From an uncultured Pelagibacteraceae bacterium (GTDB lineage: Bacteria > Pseudomonadota > Alphaproteobacteria > Pelagibacterales > Pelagibacteraceae): 64,000 nt of DNA. The position numbers and the translations under genes are program-made. The stretch is from positions 1 through 64,000 of the forward strand of contig CACJNV010000003.1 in assembly GCA_902594865.1 (NCBI GenBank). Reading direction: 5' to 3'. Below the pieces are notes generated by a model, which was not told the origin of the DNA, made no database searches, and worked only from the letters and a program-made list of their open reading frames with translations. How positions within the stretch are numbered: position 1 is the stretch's first letter; the number at the start of each line of letters is the position of its first letter. Positions 52,684 to 60,648 of the stretch are shown piece after piece.

Positions 52684-52737
52684 AAAAAATATAAAATAAA
52701 AAAGTTATATAATTTCTTCTAATTAAATTAAATACTC

Positions 52738-52766
52738 TTTACAACAATTATTATTATTTGTATAAG
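52738..52766 (+). promoter_or_regulatory. Sigma-70-type promoter of the 5S rRNA gene
   Basis: TTTACA at 52738-52743, a 17-base spacer and TATAAG at 52761-52766 each match the sigma-70 consensus at five of six positions. The predicted start, six to eight bases after the -10, is 52772-52774, almost exactly at the 5S 5' end. Confidence 0.65.
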
Positions 52767-52769
52767 GCC

Positions 52770-52888
52770 TTGCCTGGTGATTATTGCGCAAGGGTTATAC
52801 CCGATCCCATTCCGAACTCGGAAGTCAAGCTTTGCTGCGCCGATGGTACTTTGTCTTAAGACATGGAAGAGTAGGACATTGCCAGGCT
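52770..52888 (+). rRNA. rrf: 5S ribosomal RNA
   Basis: The ends pair as GCCTGG (52772-52777) with CCAGGC (52882-52887). The conserved 5S internal stretch CCGATCCCATTCCGAACTCG lies at 52801-52820, followed by GAAGT and the CGCCGATGGTA segment. Length is about 118 bases. No 16S or 23S gene is in the window, so this 5S is separated from the rest of the operon, as known for SAR11 genomes where HVR2 lies between. The exact mature ends are estimated within a few bases. Confidence 0.95.
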
Positions 52889-52896
52889 AATCTAAA

Positions 52897-53790
52897 ATGA
52901 GAAATTTCATTATTGTTACTGGTGGGGCTGGTTTTGTTGGCTCTAATCTTATTGAACTTCTATTAAAAAGAACAAAATTTAAAATTATAAGCTTGGATAA
53001 TTATTCATCTGGTAAAAAAGAAAATCATTTTAAAAATAAAAGAGTTAAATATTTAAAAGGCTGTACTACAAATATTAATAAAGTTTTAATTAAATATAAA
53101 AAAAAAATTAATTCAGTTTTTCACTTTGGAGAGTTTTCAAGAATTTTTCAAAGTTTTAAAAAATTTGATGAGTGTTACAAATCAAATTCAATTGGTTCGA
53201 AGGCAGTATTTAAATTTTGTTTAGATAATAATATCAAGTTAATTTATTCAGCAACTTCTGCAAGTTTAGGAAATCGAGGTAATGATAAAAATTTATCTCC
53301 TTATGCTTTTACTAAATCCAAAAACTTAGAATTATTAGAGAACTTTAAAAAATGGTTTAATTTTAAATTTGAAGTTATTTTTTTTTATAATGTTTATGGT
53401 CCAAGACAAATTAAGGTTGGAGACATGTCAACAGTAATTGGAATTTTTGAAAATCAATACTCTAGCAAAAAACCTTTAACTGTTGTAAAACCAGGTACTC
53501 AGACCAGAAGATTTACTCATATTAATGATACTGTTAACATCTGTTATGAAGCCTTTAAAGAGAACAAATGTAAATATTACAGTATTACTAATAAAAACTG
53601 TTATTCAATACTAGAAGTTGCAAAAATGTTTAAAAGTAAAATTAAGTTCTTAAAACCAAGATTAGGTGAAAGATATGCATCTGCTTTGACCAAAATATCA
53701 AGTAATAACAAAATAATACAAAAATATGGAAAATTACAATTGAAAGATTATGTAAGTTCCTTTATTAAGTCCCACAATTATGAAAATTAA
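52897..53790 (+). CDS. NAD-dependent nucleotide-sugar epimerase/dehydratase
   Basis: The 297-residue extended SDR has '[17 protein letters not shown]', 'YSATSASLG', catalytic YAFTK and '[10 protein letters not shown]'. It starts eight bases after the 5S gene and its last 11 bases overlap rpmJ. It is thus a sugar gene wedged between an rRNA gene and a ribosomal protein gene. It may be cotranscribed from the 5S promoter. The sugar substrate is unknown. It may be a trace of island expansion past the 5S boundary, or an ancestral neighbour. Confidence 0.8.
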   Translation: MRNFIIVTGGAGFVGSNLIELLLKRTKFKIISLDNYSSGKKENHFKNKRVKYLKGCTTNINKVLIKYKKKINSVFHFGEFSRIFQSFKKFDECYKSNSIGSKAVFKFCLDNNIKLIYSATSASLGNRGNDKNLSPYAFTKSKNLELLENFKKWFNFKFEVIFFYNVYGPRQIKVGDMSTVIGIFENQYSSKKPLTVVKPGTQTRRFTHINDTVNICYEAFKENKCKYYSITNKNCYSILEVAKMFKSKIKFLKPRLGERYASALTKISSNNKIIQKYGKLQLKDYVSSFIKSHNYEN

Positions 53791-53905
53791 AAGCTCATTA
53801 AAATCTATTAAAAAAAGAGATTTAAACTCTAAGCTTGTTAGAAGAAGAGGAAGAGTTTATGTCATTAATAAAACGAACCCAAAATTTAAAGCAAGACAGA
53901 AATAG
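53780..53905 (+). CDS. rpmJ: 50S ribosomal protein L36
   Basis: A 41-residue frame starting at ATG 53780 encodes '[14 protein letters not shown]', '[11 protein letters not shown]' and 'NPKFKARQ', the longer proteobacterial L36 form without the zinc cysteines. L36 binds 23S rRNA in the large subunit. The frame is too short for most gene tracks and overlaps both the upstream epimerase (11 bases) and an alternative N-terminal extension of the following gene. Confidence 0.92.
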   Translation: MKIKSSLKSIKKRDLNSKLVRRRGRVYVINKTNPKFKARQK

Positions 53906-53909
53906 TTTT

Positions 53910-54020
53910 ATGGATAATGAAAACCATAAAAATACTTGGAATAATTTTACTAAATTTGTTTTATGGGGAACAATTGTGGTAATTGCAGTTCTAGTTTTAA
54001 TGGCAATATTTCTTTTGTAA
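53910..54020 (+). CDS. aa3-type cytochrome c oxidase subunit IV (small subunit)
   Basis: The 36-residue peptide from ATG 53910 has 'HKNTWNNFTKFVLWG' followed by one membrane helix ending 'LVLMAIFLL'. This is the pattern of the tiny alphaproteobacterial oxidase subunit IV (PF07835). Longer in-frame starts at 53835 and 53859 would run inside rpmJ and are less likely. It lies four bases after rpmJ and just before pntAA. The family's function is structural and poorly defined. Confidence 0.75.
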   Translation: MDNENHKNTWNNFTKFVLWGTIVVIAVLVLMAIFLL

Positions 54021-54036
54021 TCATAAATAAATTTTT

Positions 54037-55125
54037 ATGAATTTAGCATCAATTTCAGAAAACAAAAATGTTGAGAAGCGAATAGCTATAACTCCAGAAA
54101 TTGCAAAAAAATATATTAGTTTAGGATTTAATTTAACATTATCTAATAATTATGGAGCCCACATAGGATTTAGTGATGAAGATTATAAAAAACAAGGAGT
54201 TAATTTTTTAGATAATGAAGATGAAATAATTAAAAATTCTGAGATTGTTATTCAATTAGGATTGCCAGATGAAGAAAAATTATCATTATTTAAAGAAAAT
54301 CAGAGTTTGATTGGTTCATTAAATGCTTTTTTGAATAAAGAAAAATTAGAGAATTTAAAAAATAAGAAAATAAATTGCTTTTCATTAGAGTTGCTGCCAA
54401 GAATAACAAGGGCGCAATCAATGGATATTCTATCATCACAAGCTAACCTTGCTGGATATAAAGCCGTGGTAGAGGCCTTCAAAGTTTATGAAAGAGCAAT
54501 ACCAATGATGATGACAGCGGCTGGTACAATTCCTGCAGCAAAAGTATTAGTGGTTGGAGCAGGGGTTGCAGGATTGCAAGCTATTGCAACAGCTAAAAGA
54601 ATGGGGGCTGTTGTGTTTGCGACTGATGTCAGAATGGCTTCAAAAGAACAAGTTGAAAGTTTAGGTGGTAAATTTTTAACTGTTGAAGGATCTGAGAATT
54701 TAGAAACTGAAGGTGGCTATGCAAAAGAAGCTTCAGAGGAATTTAAAAAGAAACAAGAAGATTTACTCTCGGAAACATTAAAAAAAATAGATATCATAAT
54801 TTGTACGGCTCTAATTCCAGGTAGAGAAGCTCCAAAGATAATTAAAGAAGATATGTTTAAAAATTTACAATCAGGTTCAGTTATTTATGATTTAGCAGCT
54901 GTTCAAGGGGGAAATACTGTTTTTACTAAAGTTGATGAAATTGTTGACAAAGATGGTGTTAAAATTTTAGGAGAGGCAAATATATTAAACAAATTACCTG
55001 TATCAGCTTCTAATTTGTATGCGAAAAATGTATTTAATTTTATTTCTAATTTATATGATAAAGAAAGTAAGAAATTAAATATTAATTTAGAAGATGAAAT
55101 AATAGAGAAAACACTTATTAAATAG
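54037..55125 (+). CDS. pntAA: NAD(P) transhydrogenase subunit alpha part 1
   Basis: This is the NAD(H)-binding domain I of the proton-translocating transhydrogenase. Key segments are 'ENKNVEKRIAITPE', 'ITRAQSMDILSSQANLAGYKAV' (in two joined parts), 'VLVVGAGVAGLQAI' as the NAD loop, and 'RMASKEQVESLGG'. Length 362 matches the separate alpha-1 polypeptide of alphaproteobacteria. It is followed by pntAB after four bases and pntB after three. The complex makes NADPH at the expense of the proton gradient. Confidence 0.95.
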   Translation: MNLASISENKNVEKRIAITPEIAKKYISLGFNLTLSNNYGAHIGFSDEDYKKQGVNFLDNEDEIIKNSEIVIQLGLPDEEKLSLFKENQSLIGSLNAFLNKEKLENLKNKKINCFSLELLPRITRAQSMDILSSQANLAGYKAVVEAFKVYERAIPMMMTAAGTIPAAKVLVVGAGVAGLQAIATAKRMGAVVFATDVRMASKEQVESLGGKFLTVEGSENLETEGGYAKEASEEFKKKQEDLLSETLKKIDIIICTALIPGREAPKIIKEDMFKNLQSGSVIYDLAAVQGGNTVFTKVDEIVDKDGVKILGEANILNKLPVSASNLYAKNVFNFISNLYDKESKKLNINLEDEIIEKTLIK

Positions 55126-55129
55126 TATT

Positions 55130-55438
55130 ATGGAAATAGATCCTTTTATATTCAGATTAAGTATATTCATATTATCAATATTTGTTGGTTATTATGTTGT
55201 GTGGAGTGTAACACCTTCTTTACATACTCCATTGATGTCAGTTACAAATGCAATCTCTTCAGTAATTATAGTGGGTGCGATAATTGCAGCTCTATCTGGA
55301 AGTGATGGAGTAGTTTTTTCATCATCTAGTATATATGGATTTTTAGCAATTATTTTAGCAGCAGTTAATATTTTTGGTGGTTTTTTAGTCACTCAAAGAA
55401 TGTTAGCAATGTACAAAAAAAAGAAAAAGGATAAATAA
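55130..55438 (+). CDS. pntAB: NAD(P) transhydrogenase subunit alpha part 2
   Basis: The 102-residue membrane protein carries three to four transmembrane helices, with 'SVTPSLHTPLMSVTNAISS', 'IIVGAIIAAL' and 'NIFGGFLVTQRML', the domain II part of PntA encoded separately. Its membrane helices join those of PntB to form the proton channel. It lies tightly between pntAA and pntB. Confidence 0.95.
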   Translation: MEIDPFIFRLSIFILSIFVGYYVVWSVTPSLHTPLMSVTNAISSVIIVGAIIAALSGSDGVVFSSSSIYGFLAIILAAVNIFGGFLVTQRMLAMYKKKKKDK

Positions 55439-55441
55439 TTA

Positions 55442-56836
55442 ATGTCTGCAAATTTATCTGCAATATTATATTTGGTATCTGGGGTATTATTTATCTTAGC
55501 TTTAAGAGGTCTATCATCTCCTGAAACTTCACGACAGGGAAATTTATTTGGAATTATTGGAATGCTAATAGCTGTGACTGTTACATTTCTTTCAGTTGGA
55601 AATTTTTCATCAGGATTTATTTATGTTCTAATATTTTTGGTTATCGGTGGAAGTATTGGAGCATTTATTGCATATCGTATTCCAATGACAGCAATGCCAG
55701 AATTAGTGGCTGGCTTTCATAGTTTAGTTGGTCTTGCGGCAGTATTCGTTGCAATCTCAGCATTTATAAATCCTGCAGCCTTTAACTTAGGGACACCAGG
55801 AAATATTAAACTTGCAAGTTTAATAGAAATGGCCATAGGAGCAGCAGTTGGTGCAATTACTTTTTCTGGTTCTGTTATTGCATTTTTAAAATTACAAGGA
55901 ATAATGTCTGGCGCACCTATCACTTTTAAAGGTCAGCATTTATTAAATGCACTATTATTAATACTGATTGTAATATTAACAATTTATCTTTGTTCAACTC
56001 AATCATCTAATTTATTTTGGATATTAATTGCAGTTTCTTTTTTAATAGGATTTTTAATTATCATTCCTATTGGTGGTGCTGATATGCCCGTTGTAATTTC
56101 AATGTTGAATTCTTATTCAGGTTGGGCTGCAGCTGGAATTGGATTTACTTTAGAAAATACAGCTCTTATTATAACAGGTGCATTAGTTGGATCATCTGGA
56201 GCTATCCTTTCTTATATTATGTGTAAGGGAATGAATAGATCATTCTTTAATGTAATATTAGGTGGTTTTGGGGCTACAGATCAAACTACTGGAGGTCAAA
56301 GTAAAGAACAAAGACCAGTAAAAAGTGGTAATGCTGATGATGCAGCTTTTTTAATGAAAAATGCATCCTCAGTTATAATTGTTCCAGGATATGGAATGGC
56401 GGTTGCACAAGCACAGCATGCTTTAAGAGAAATGGTAGATACACTTAAGAAAAATGACATTAAAGTGTCTTATGCTATACACCCAGTGGCCGGAAGGATG
56501 CCAGGACATATGAATGTTTTATTAGCAGAAGCAAATGTGCCTTATGATGAAGTGTTTGAATTAGAAGAGATAAACAATGATTTTGCTAATGCAGATGTTG
56601 CTTTTGTTATAGGTGCAAATGATGTTACCAATCCAGTTGCAAAAACAGATCCACAAAGTCCAATTTATGGAATGCCGGTTTTAGATGTAGAAAAATGTAA
56701 GTCAGTTCTGTTTGTAAAAAGAAGCTTATCACCGGGCTATGCAGGAATAGATAATGACTTGTTCTATAAAGAAAATACCTTAATGTTGTTTGCAGATGCA
56801 AAAAAAATGACTGAAGATATTACTAAGAATTTGTAA
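55442..56836 (+). CDS. pntB: NAD(P) transhydrogenase subunit beta
   Basis: The 464-residue protein has about eight membrane helices in its first 270 residues, including 'VAGFHSLVGLAA' and 'DMPVVISMLNSYSGWAAA'. The NADP(H)-binding domain III follows, with 'IVPGYGMAVAQAQHA' (its dinucleotide loop), 'HPVAGRMPGHMNVLLAEA' and 'GANDVTNPVA'. It completes the transhydrogenase complex and supplies NADPH for biosynthesis. Confidence 0.96.
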   Translation: MSANLSAILYLVSGVLFILALRGLSSPETSRQGNLFGIIGMLIAVTVTFLSVGNFSSGFIYVLIFLVIGGSIGAFIAYRIPMTAMPELVAGFHSLVGLAAVFVAISAFINPAAFNLGTPGNIKLASLIEMAIGAAVGAITFSGSVIAFLKLQGIMSGAPITFKGQHLLNALLLILIVILTIYLCSTQSSNLFWILIAVSFLIGFLIIIPIGGADMPVVISMLNSYSGWAAAGIGFTLENTALIITGALVGSSGAILSYIMCKGMNRSFFNVILGGFGATDQTTGGQSKEQRPVKSGNADDAAFLMKNASSVIIVPGYGMAVAQAQHALREMVDTLKKNDIKVSYAIHPVAGRMPGHMNVLLAEANVPYDEVFELEEINNDFANADVAFVIGANDVTNPVAKTDPQSPIYGMPVLDVEKCKSVLFVKRSLSPGYAGIDNDLFYKENTLMLFADAKKMTEDITKNL

Positions 56837-56841
56837 ATCAT

Positions 56842-57540
56842 ATGAGTACAAAGATTTTTTGCGACATTGCAGACATATCCTCAATAAAAAAATTTAATAA
56901 TAAATCAATTGTAAAGGGGTTTACTACCAATCCAAGTTTAATGAGAAAAGCTGGTGCAAAAGATTATAAATCTTATTCTAAACAAATACTTAAAATTTGT
57001 AAAAACAAGCCTATTTCTTTTGAAGTATTTGCTGATGATCAAGTTTCTATGATTGAGCAAGGCATAAAAATAAATAGTTGGGGTAAAAATGTGTATGTAA
57101 AAGTTCCAGTGGTTAATTCAAAAAATAAATTTTCAGAAAATGTAATAAAAGAGCTAAATAGTAATAATATTAAGCTTAATATCACAGCAGTATACACAGC
57201 AAAGCAAACTGAAAAAATACTTAAGTTAATTAATAAAAAAACAAAAGTGATAATATCAATTTTTGCTGGAAGAGCAGGAGATACCGGAAAAGATCCAATC
57301 CCTGAATTTGTCAAAAGTATAAAATTAGCAAAAAATTACAAAAATGTAGAAATCTTATGGGCTAGTGTGAGAGAACCGTATAATTATTTACAAGCTAAAC
57401 AATTGGGCTGCCATATAATAACTATTCCTCCAGCTGTAATTGAGAAAATAGAAAAATTTGGAAAATCATTCAATCAGTTAACTATAGAAACAGTTAAGGC
57501 TTTCCTTGTTGACAGCAGAAAATCTAATTTTAAAATATAA
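56842..57540 (+). CDS. tal: Transaldolase (small TalC/Fsa-type family)
   Basis: The 232-residue TIM barrel has 'FCDIADISSIKKF', 'GFTTNPSLM', 'ISFEVFADD', the Schiff-base lysine in 'VYVKVPV', 'NITAVYT' and 'SIFAGRAGDTG'. It interconverts sedoheptulose 7-phosphate and glyceraldehyde 3-phosphate with erythrose 4-phosphate and fructose 6-phosphate. It follows pntB by five bases and converges on tRNA-fMet with six bases between, leaving no room for an intervening terminator. Confidence 0.88.
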   Translation: MSTKIFCDIADISSIKKFNNKSIVKGFTTNPSLMRKAGAKDYKSYSKQILKICKNKPISFEVFADDQVSMIEQGIKINSWGKNVYVKVPVVNSKNKFSENVIKELNSNNIKLNITAVYTAKQTEKILKLINKKTKVIISIFAGRAGDTGKDPIPEFVKSIKLAKNYKNVEILWASVREPYNYLQAKQLGCHIITIPPAVIEKIEKFGKSFNQLTIETVKAFLVDSRKSNFKI

Positions 57541-57546
57541 TTAAAT

Positions 57547-57623
<77 letters not shown>

Positions 57624-57628
57624 GTATT

Positions 57629-57835
57629 TTAAATTCTATTTTTGAGTTTATTTAATTTCTTAACTCTTTTTATATTTTCTTGAAGAATTCTCTTTTTCTT
57701 TTCTGATGGTTTTTCGTAAGTATTCTTTAATTTAATAACTTTAAAGAATCCATCTCTTTGAAGTTTTCTTTTTAAAACCCTCAAAGCTTGTTCAACATTA
57801 TTATCTTTAACTTCTATTTTAATAACTACCTCCAA
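57629..57835 (-). CDS. rpsU: 30S ribosomal protein S21
   Basis: 'VKDNNVEQALRVLKRKLQRDG' (split at the second Lys in family alignments) and 'YEKPSEKKKR' identify S21, which helps initiation on natural mRNAs. The coordinates use a TTG at 57835. However, that TTG lies against the GGAGG at 57829-57833, and family alignment places the real N-terminus several codons later. No ATG or GTG exists there; an ATT at 57823 has ideal spacing, giving a 64-residue protein. See the finding on a possible AUU start. Confidence 0.9.
   Translation of the reverse strand: MEVVIKIEVKDNNVEQALRVLKRKLQRDGFFKVIKLKNTYEKPSEKKKRILQENIKRVKKLNKLKNRI
57829..57833 (-). promoter_or_regulatory. Strong Shine-Dalgarno GGAGG of rpsU
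   Basis: On the minus strand GGAGG (57833 to 57829) is followed by a five-base spacer and ATT at 57823-57821. Such a full Shine-Dalgarno is uncommon in this window. Its position argues that translation starts at ATT, since the upstream TTG has the GGAGG immediately at and after it. Confidence 0.6.
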
Positions 57836-57886
57836 AAAAGCGGTTAAATAACACTTTTATAAATTTATGTCTATTAATTTTATTCA

Positions 57887-58468
57887 TTATACAGATGCCT
57901 GGGTTGATTTATTTCGTTTTTCTTTTTCTTTTTTTTCTCTTTTTATCCTTCTTTCAGCTTTTTCAATTGCCTCAACTAAATCTTTTTGAGTGAATAAATT
58001 TAAAGCAACAGGATCTTTTGGGTTTAAATTATTATAATTCCAATAACTTTTATTTCTAATTGATGTTACAGAATTTTTAGTAATACCAACTAACTTGGCT
58101 ATTTGAGAATCTTTTAATATATTGTGTTGTTTAATTAACCACAAAGCAGAGTCGGGTTTATCTTGCCTTTTTGATAAAGGAATATATTTCTTTATTTTTT
58201 TTTCGTTATTTGAAATTTCAATATCACTGCTTTTAATATTTAATGGTCTATTTTCGTCTTTTGAAGATAGTTCAATTTCCTCTCTTGAAAGTTGACCAGA
58301 TATAATTGGATTATATGCTTTAATACCCTTTGCCACTTCACCATCTGCAATACCTTGTATTTCAACTTCATGTAATTTACAAAAATCTGCGATTTGTTTG
58401 AAAGTTAATGTAGTATTTTCTACTAACCATACGGCAGTTGCCATTGGCATTAAGGGTGCGTTTGACAT
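57887..58468 (-). CDS. trcR: Cell-cycle transcriptional regulator TrcR (DUF1013)
   Basis: The protein starts 'MSNAPLMPMATAVWLVENTTL' (two motifs: start and AVWLVENT) and has 'LTFKQIADFC', 'IADGEVAKGIKAYNPI' and 'ALWLIKQHNILKDSQIAKLVG'. It consists of two helix-turn-helix-like units joined by a linker, as in alphaproteobacterial DUF1013/TrcR. TrcR is reported to associate with RNA polymerase at cell-cycle promoters. Length 193 is typical. It directly abuts rpmE (no gap) and shares its transcript. Confidence 0.85.
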   Translation of the reverse strand: MSNAPLMPMATAVWLVENTTLTFKQIADFCKLHEVEIQGIADGEVAKGIKAYNPIISGQLSREEIELSSKDENRPLNIKSSDIEISNNEKKIKKYIPLSKRQDKPDSALWLIKQHNILKDSQIAKLVGITKNSVTSIRNKSYWNYNNLNPKDPVALNLFTQKDLVEAIEKAERRIKREKKEKEKRNKSTQASV

Positions 58469-58699
58469 TTAGCTACTTTTTTCTGATTTAAAATTTTGGA
58501 ATTTTTTATTAAATTTACTTATTCTACCTTTATCCATTAATTTTTGTTTTCCACCAGTCCAGGCTGCATGAGATTTAGGGTCTATTTCTAATTTTAATAT
58601 GTCCCCCTCAGCACCCCAAGTTGATTTAGTTTCAAATTGAGTACCATCAGTCATTTCAACCTTAATAGTGTGGTAGTTTGGGTGTATGTCTTTTTTCAT
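58469..58699 (-). CDS. rpmE: 50S ribosomal protein L31
   Basis: The 76-residue protein has '[19 protein letters not shown]', 'STWG', '[16 protein letters not shown]' and '[10 protein letters not shown]', which identify L31 of the cysteine-free type. It is followed without a gap by trcR. The predicted promoter upstream (58707-58734) would start transcription only about 0-3 bases before the ATG, and no Shine-Dalgarno is present. Confidence 0.93.
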   Translation of the reverse strand: MKKDIHPNYHTIKVEMTDGTQFETKSTWGAEGDILKLEIDPKSHAAWTGGKQKLMDKGRISKFNKKFQNFKSEKSS

Positions 58700-58706
58700 A
58701 TCGAGA

Positions 58707-58734
58707 CTTATAGCAAAAGAAACTTAGAACACAA
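58707..58734 (-). promoter_or_regulatory. Putative extended -10 promoter of rpmE-trcR
   Basis: On the minus strand TGC followed by TATAAG (58712-58707) forms an extended -10. A weak -35 TTGTGT lies at 58734-58729 with a 16-base spacer. It sits in the 35-base gap after suhB. The likely start at 58700-58701 would give a nearly leaderless rpmE message. Confidence 0.45.
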
Positions 58735-59475
58735 TTAAAAGTTCTTTAAATTTTCAAGCATTTTATCATTAATTGCCCCGCTTGATGCTCGAATATCTAT
58801 ATTATTATGATCGAATTTATCTAAATCATTAACTATTCCACCTGCTTCCTCTACTAACAAGACTCCTGCTGCAACGTCCCAGATATTAATTTTATTATGA
58901 AAAAAACCATCTAATCTACCTGAAGCTACATAAGCCAAGTCTAAAGCTGCACATCCGCTATATCTCATATTCAAATTGCTGAATTTGACTCCTTCGTGAT
59001 TACTAGAAAATAAACATTCATCTATTAAGTTTTTATTTGATACTCGTAATCTTTGATTATTTAGATAAGCTCCTTTATTTTTTTCTGCATAAAACATTTC
59101 ATCTTTAATAGGATCATAAATTAAACCACTAATTATCTCTTTTTTAGATTTAAGAGCTAAACAAATTGCAAAATGCGGAATGCCATGTAAAAAATTTGTT
59201 GTACCATCTATTGGGTCAATAATCCAAATATTATCTTTATCTTTGTTTTTAATTGAACCAACCTCTTCTGATAAAAAAGAATAATTTTTTTTTGTTTTGG
59301 AAAGTTCTTCAATTAGAATTTTTTCTACATGTTTGTCAGTTTTTGTAACAAAATCTCGAGGTCCTTTTTTAGATACTTGTAGTTTCTCAACTTCTCCAAA
59401 ATCTCTTATCACAGACTTTGAGGCTTTTTCAGCTGCTTTAATCATAATATTTAAATTTGAAGATATAGAGATCAT
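58735..59475 (-). CDS. suhB: Inositol monophosphatase family protein
   Basis: The 246-residue protein has the Mg-binding motif set of the family: 'SEEVG', 'IIDPIDGTTNFLHGIPHFAI' (read as IDPIDGTTN and following), and 'IWDVAAGVLLVEEAGG'. SuhB-like enzymes dephosphorylate inositol phosphates or related sugar phosphates and in some bacteria bind RNA polymerase. It is one base from efp, in the efp-suhB end of the tkt-gap-pgk-fba-thiE operon. Confidence 0.88.
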   Translation of the reverse strand: MISISSNLNIMIKAAEKASKSVIRDFGEVEKLQVSKKGPRDFVTKTDKHVEKILIEELSKTKKNYSFLSEEVGSIKNKDKDNIWIIDPIDGTTNFLHGIPHFAICLALKSKKEIISGLIYDPIKDEMFYAEKNKGAYLNNQRLRVSNKNLIDECLFSSNHEGVKFSNLNMRYSGCAALDLAYVASGRLDGFFHNKINIWDVAAGVLLVEEAGGIVNDLDKFDHNNIDIRASSGAINDKMLENLKNF

Positions 59476-59476
59476 T

Positions 59477-60037
59477 TTAGATTTTTTTAATGTATTCTAA
59501 ATTTCTGGTATCAACTACAATTTCATCACCTGCTTCAATGAACGGAGGAACTTGAATATTTAAACCATTATCAAGAGTTGCTGGTTTATAAGATGATGAC
59601 ACAGTTTGTCCTTTAAGAGCTGCATCAGTAGTTTCAATTTTACACTGAACTTGGTTAGGTAATTCAATTGATAGGGGGTTTTCATTATAAAAACTTACAG
59701 AAACTTGTAGGTTTTCAGTCAAAAGTTTACCTTTATCACCTACAGTTTCTTTTTTTATTTCTATTTGTTCAAATGTTTTTGGATCCATAAAAAAATAATT
59801 AGTTTCATCACTATAAAGATAATTGAAAGTCGTTTCCTCCAATGATGCTTTTTCTACTGTTTCACTTGATCGAAACCTTTCATTTAACTTTGTATTTTTG
59901 TTTAAGCTTTTCATTTCAACCTGGGCAAATGCACCACCTTTTCCTGGTTTTACATGTTGGGTTTTTAAAACTTGCCATAAGTCATTTTTATATTCTAAGA
60001 GCATTCCAACTCTTATTTCTCCAGCATTAATTTTCAT
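59477..60037 (-). CDS. efp: Elongation factor P
   Basis: EF-P relieves ribosome stalling at proline runs. Its KOW-like N-terminal domain holds 'HVKPGKGGAFAQVEMK' with the tip lysine K33, the residue modified in many bacteria. 'YNENPLSIELPNQV' and 'GDEIVVDTRNLEYI' mark the other two domains. Length 186 is normal. It overlaps thiE by 4 bases (ATGA). Confidence 0.95.
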   Translation of the reverse strand: MKINAGEIRVGMLLEYKNDLWQVLKTQHVKPGKGGAFAQVEMKSLNKNTKLNERFRSSETVEKASLEETTFNYLYSDETNYFFMDPKTFEQIEIKKETVGDKGKLLTENLQVSVSFYNENPLSIELPNQVQCKIETTDAALKGQTVSSSYKPATLDNGLNIQVPPFIEAGDEIVVDTRNLEYIKKI

Positions 60038-60648
60038 TTTAATCTTTCTACAGCTTGTAACGGTTTATATTTATTATTTTTCCAAATGTAGCCTGAGATA
60101 GCTAAAAAATTCGCATTATTCAATAATAGATTTTTATAATTAACAGCATTAATTCCACCAATAGCTACTGTTGGTATTTTTGTGAGTTTTTTAACTTTAT
60201 TTAAAATCTTTACAGAAGCTACATACTTAGTTTTTTTAGTTTTAGATTGATTAAAAGCACCAAAGGCAATGTAATCAGCTTTAGCTTTAATTGCTTTTTT
60301 CGCCAAAATCATAGAATTATGACAAGTAATTCCTATAATTTTTTTACCAAGTATTTTTTTTGCAGCTTTAATATTCATATCTTTTTGACCTAGATGACAA
60401 CCATCAGCATCTAGTTTTAAAGCAAGTAAAGGGTCATCATTAATTATAAATTTTACGTTATTTTTTTTACAAATATTTTTAATTTTTTTTCCAATTATTA
60501 TTTTCTTATTCTGAGAGTAACTTTTAAGTCTGAGCTGAAAAAAACTTACTTTTCCAGTTTTTAAAACCAACTTTAGATTGCTAAAGAAAGAATTAGGTAT
60601 TTTGTTAGGCGAAATAAGATAAATAAATTTATTTTTATTTATTTTCAA
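60034..60648 (-). CDS. thiE: Thiamine-phosphate synthase
   Basis: ThiE joins HMP-diphosphate and thiazole phosphate. The barrel shows 'FFQLRLK', 'FIINDDPLLALKLDADGCHLG' (two motifs), 'GAFNQSKTKK' and 'VAIGGINAVN'. Length 204 is typical. SAR11 bacteria are known to lack ThiC and need an HMP precursor, so a retained ThiE fits salvage. It is embedded in a glycolysis-type operon, overlapping both efp and fba (14 bases). Confidence 0.88.
   Translation of the reverse strand: MKINKNKFIYLISPNKIPNSFFSNLKLVLKTGKVSFFQLRLKSYSQNKKIIIGKKIKNICKKNNVKFIINDDPLLALKLDADGCHLGQKDMNIKAAKKILGKKIIGITCHNSMILAKKAIKAKADYIAFGAFNQSKTKKTKYVASVKILNKVKKLTKIPTVAIGGINAVNYKNLLLNNANFLAISGYIWKNNKYKPLQAVERLK

Noticed and set aside
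52889..52915. AATGA...TCATT hairpin just after the 5S gene as a terminator
   Set aside because: The stem is only five A/T-rich pairs, has no U tract, and lies over the start codon of the epimerase.
53835..53909. N-terminal extension of the oxidase subunit IV starting with TTG and a Glu-rich stretch
   Set aside because: The extension lies inside rpmJ in another frame, and the family peptide begins at the ATG 53910.
57886..57891. Perfect TATAAT overlapping the trcR stop as an rpsU promoter
   Set aside because: No acceptable -35 box occurs at 16-18 bases, so I left it out of the features.
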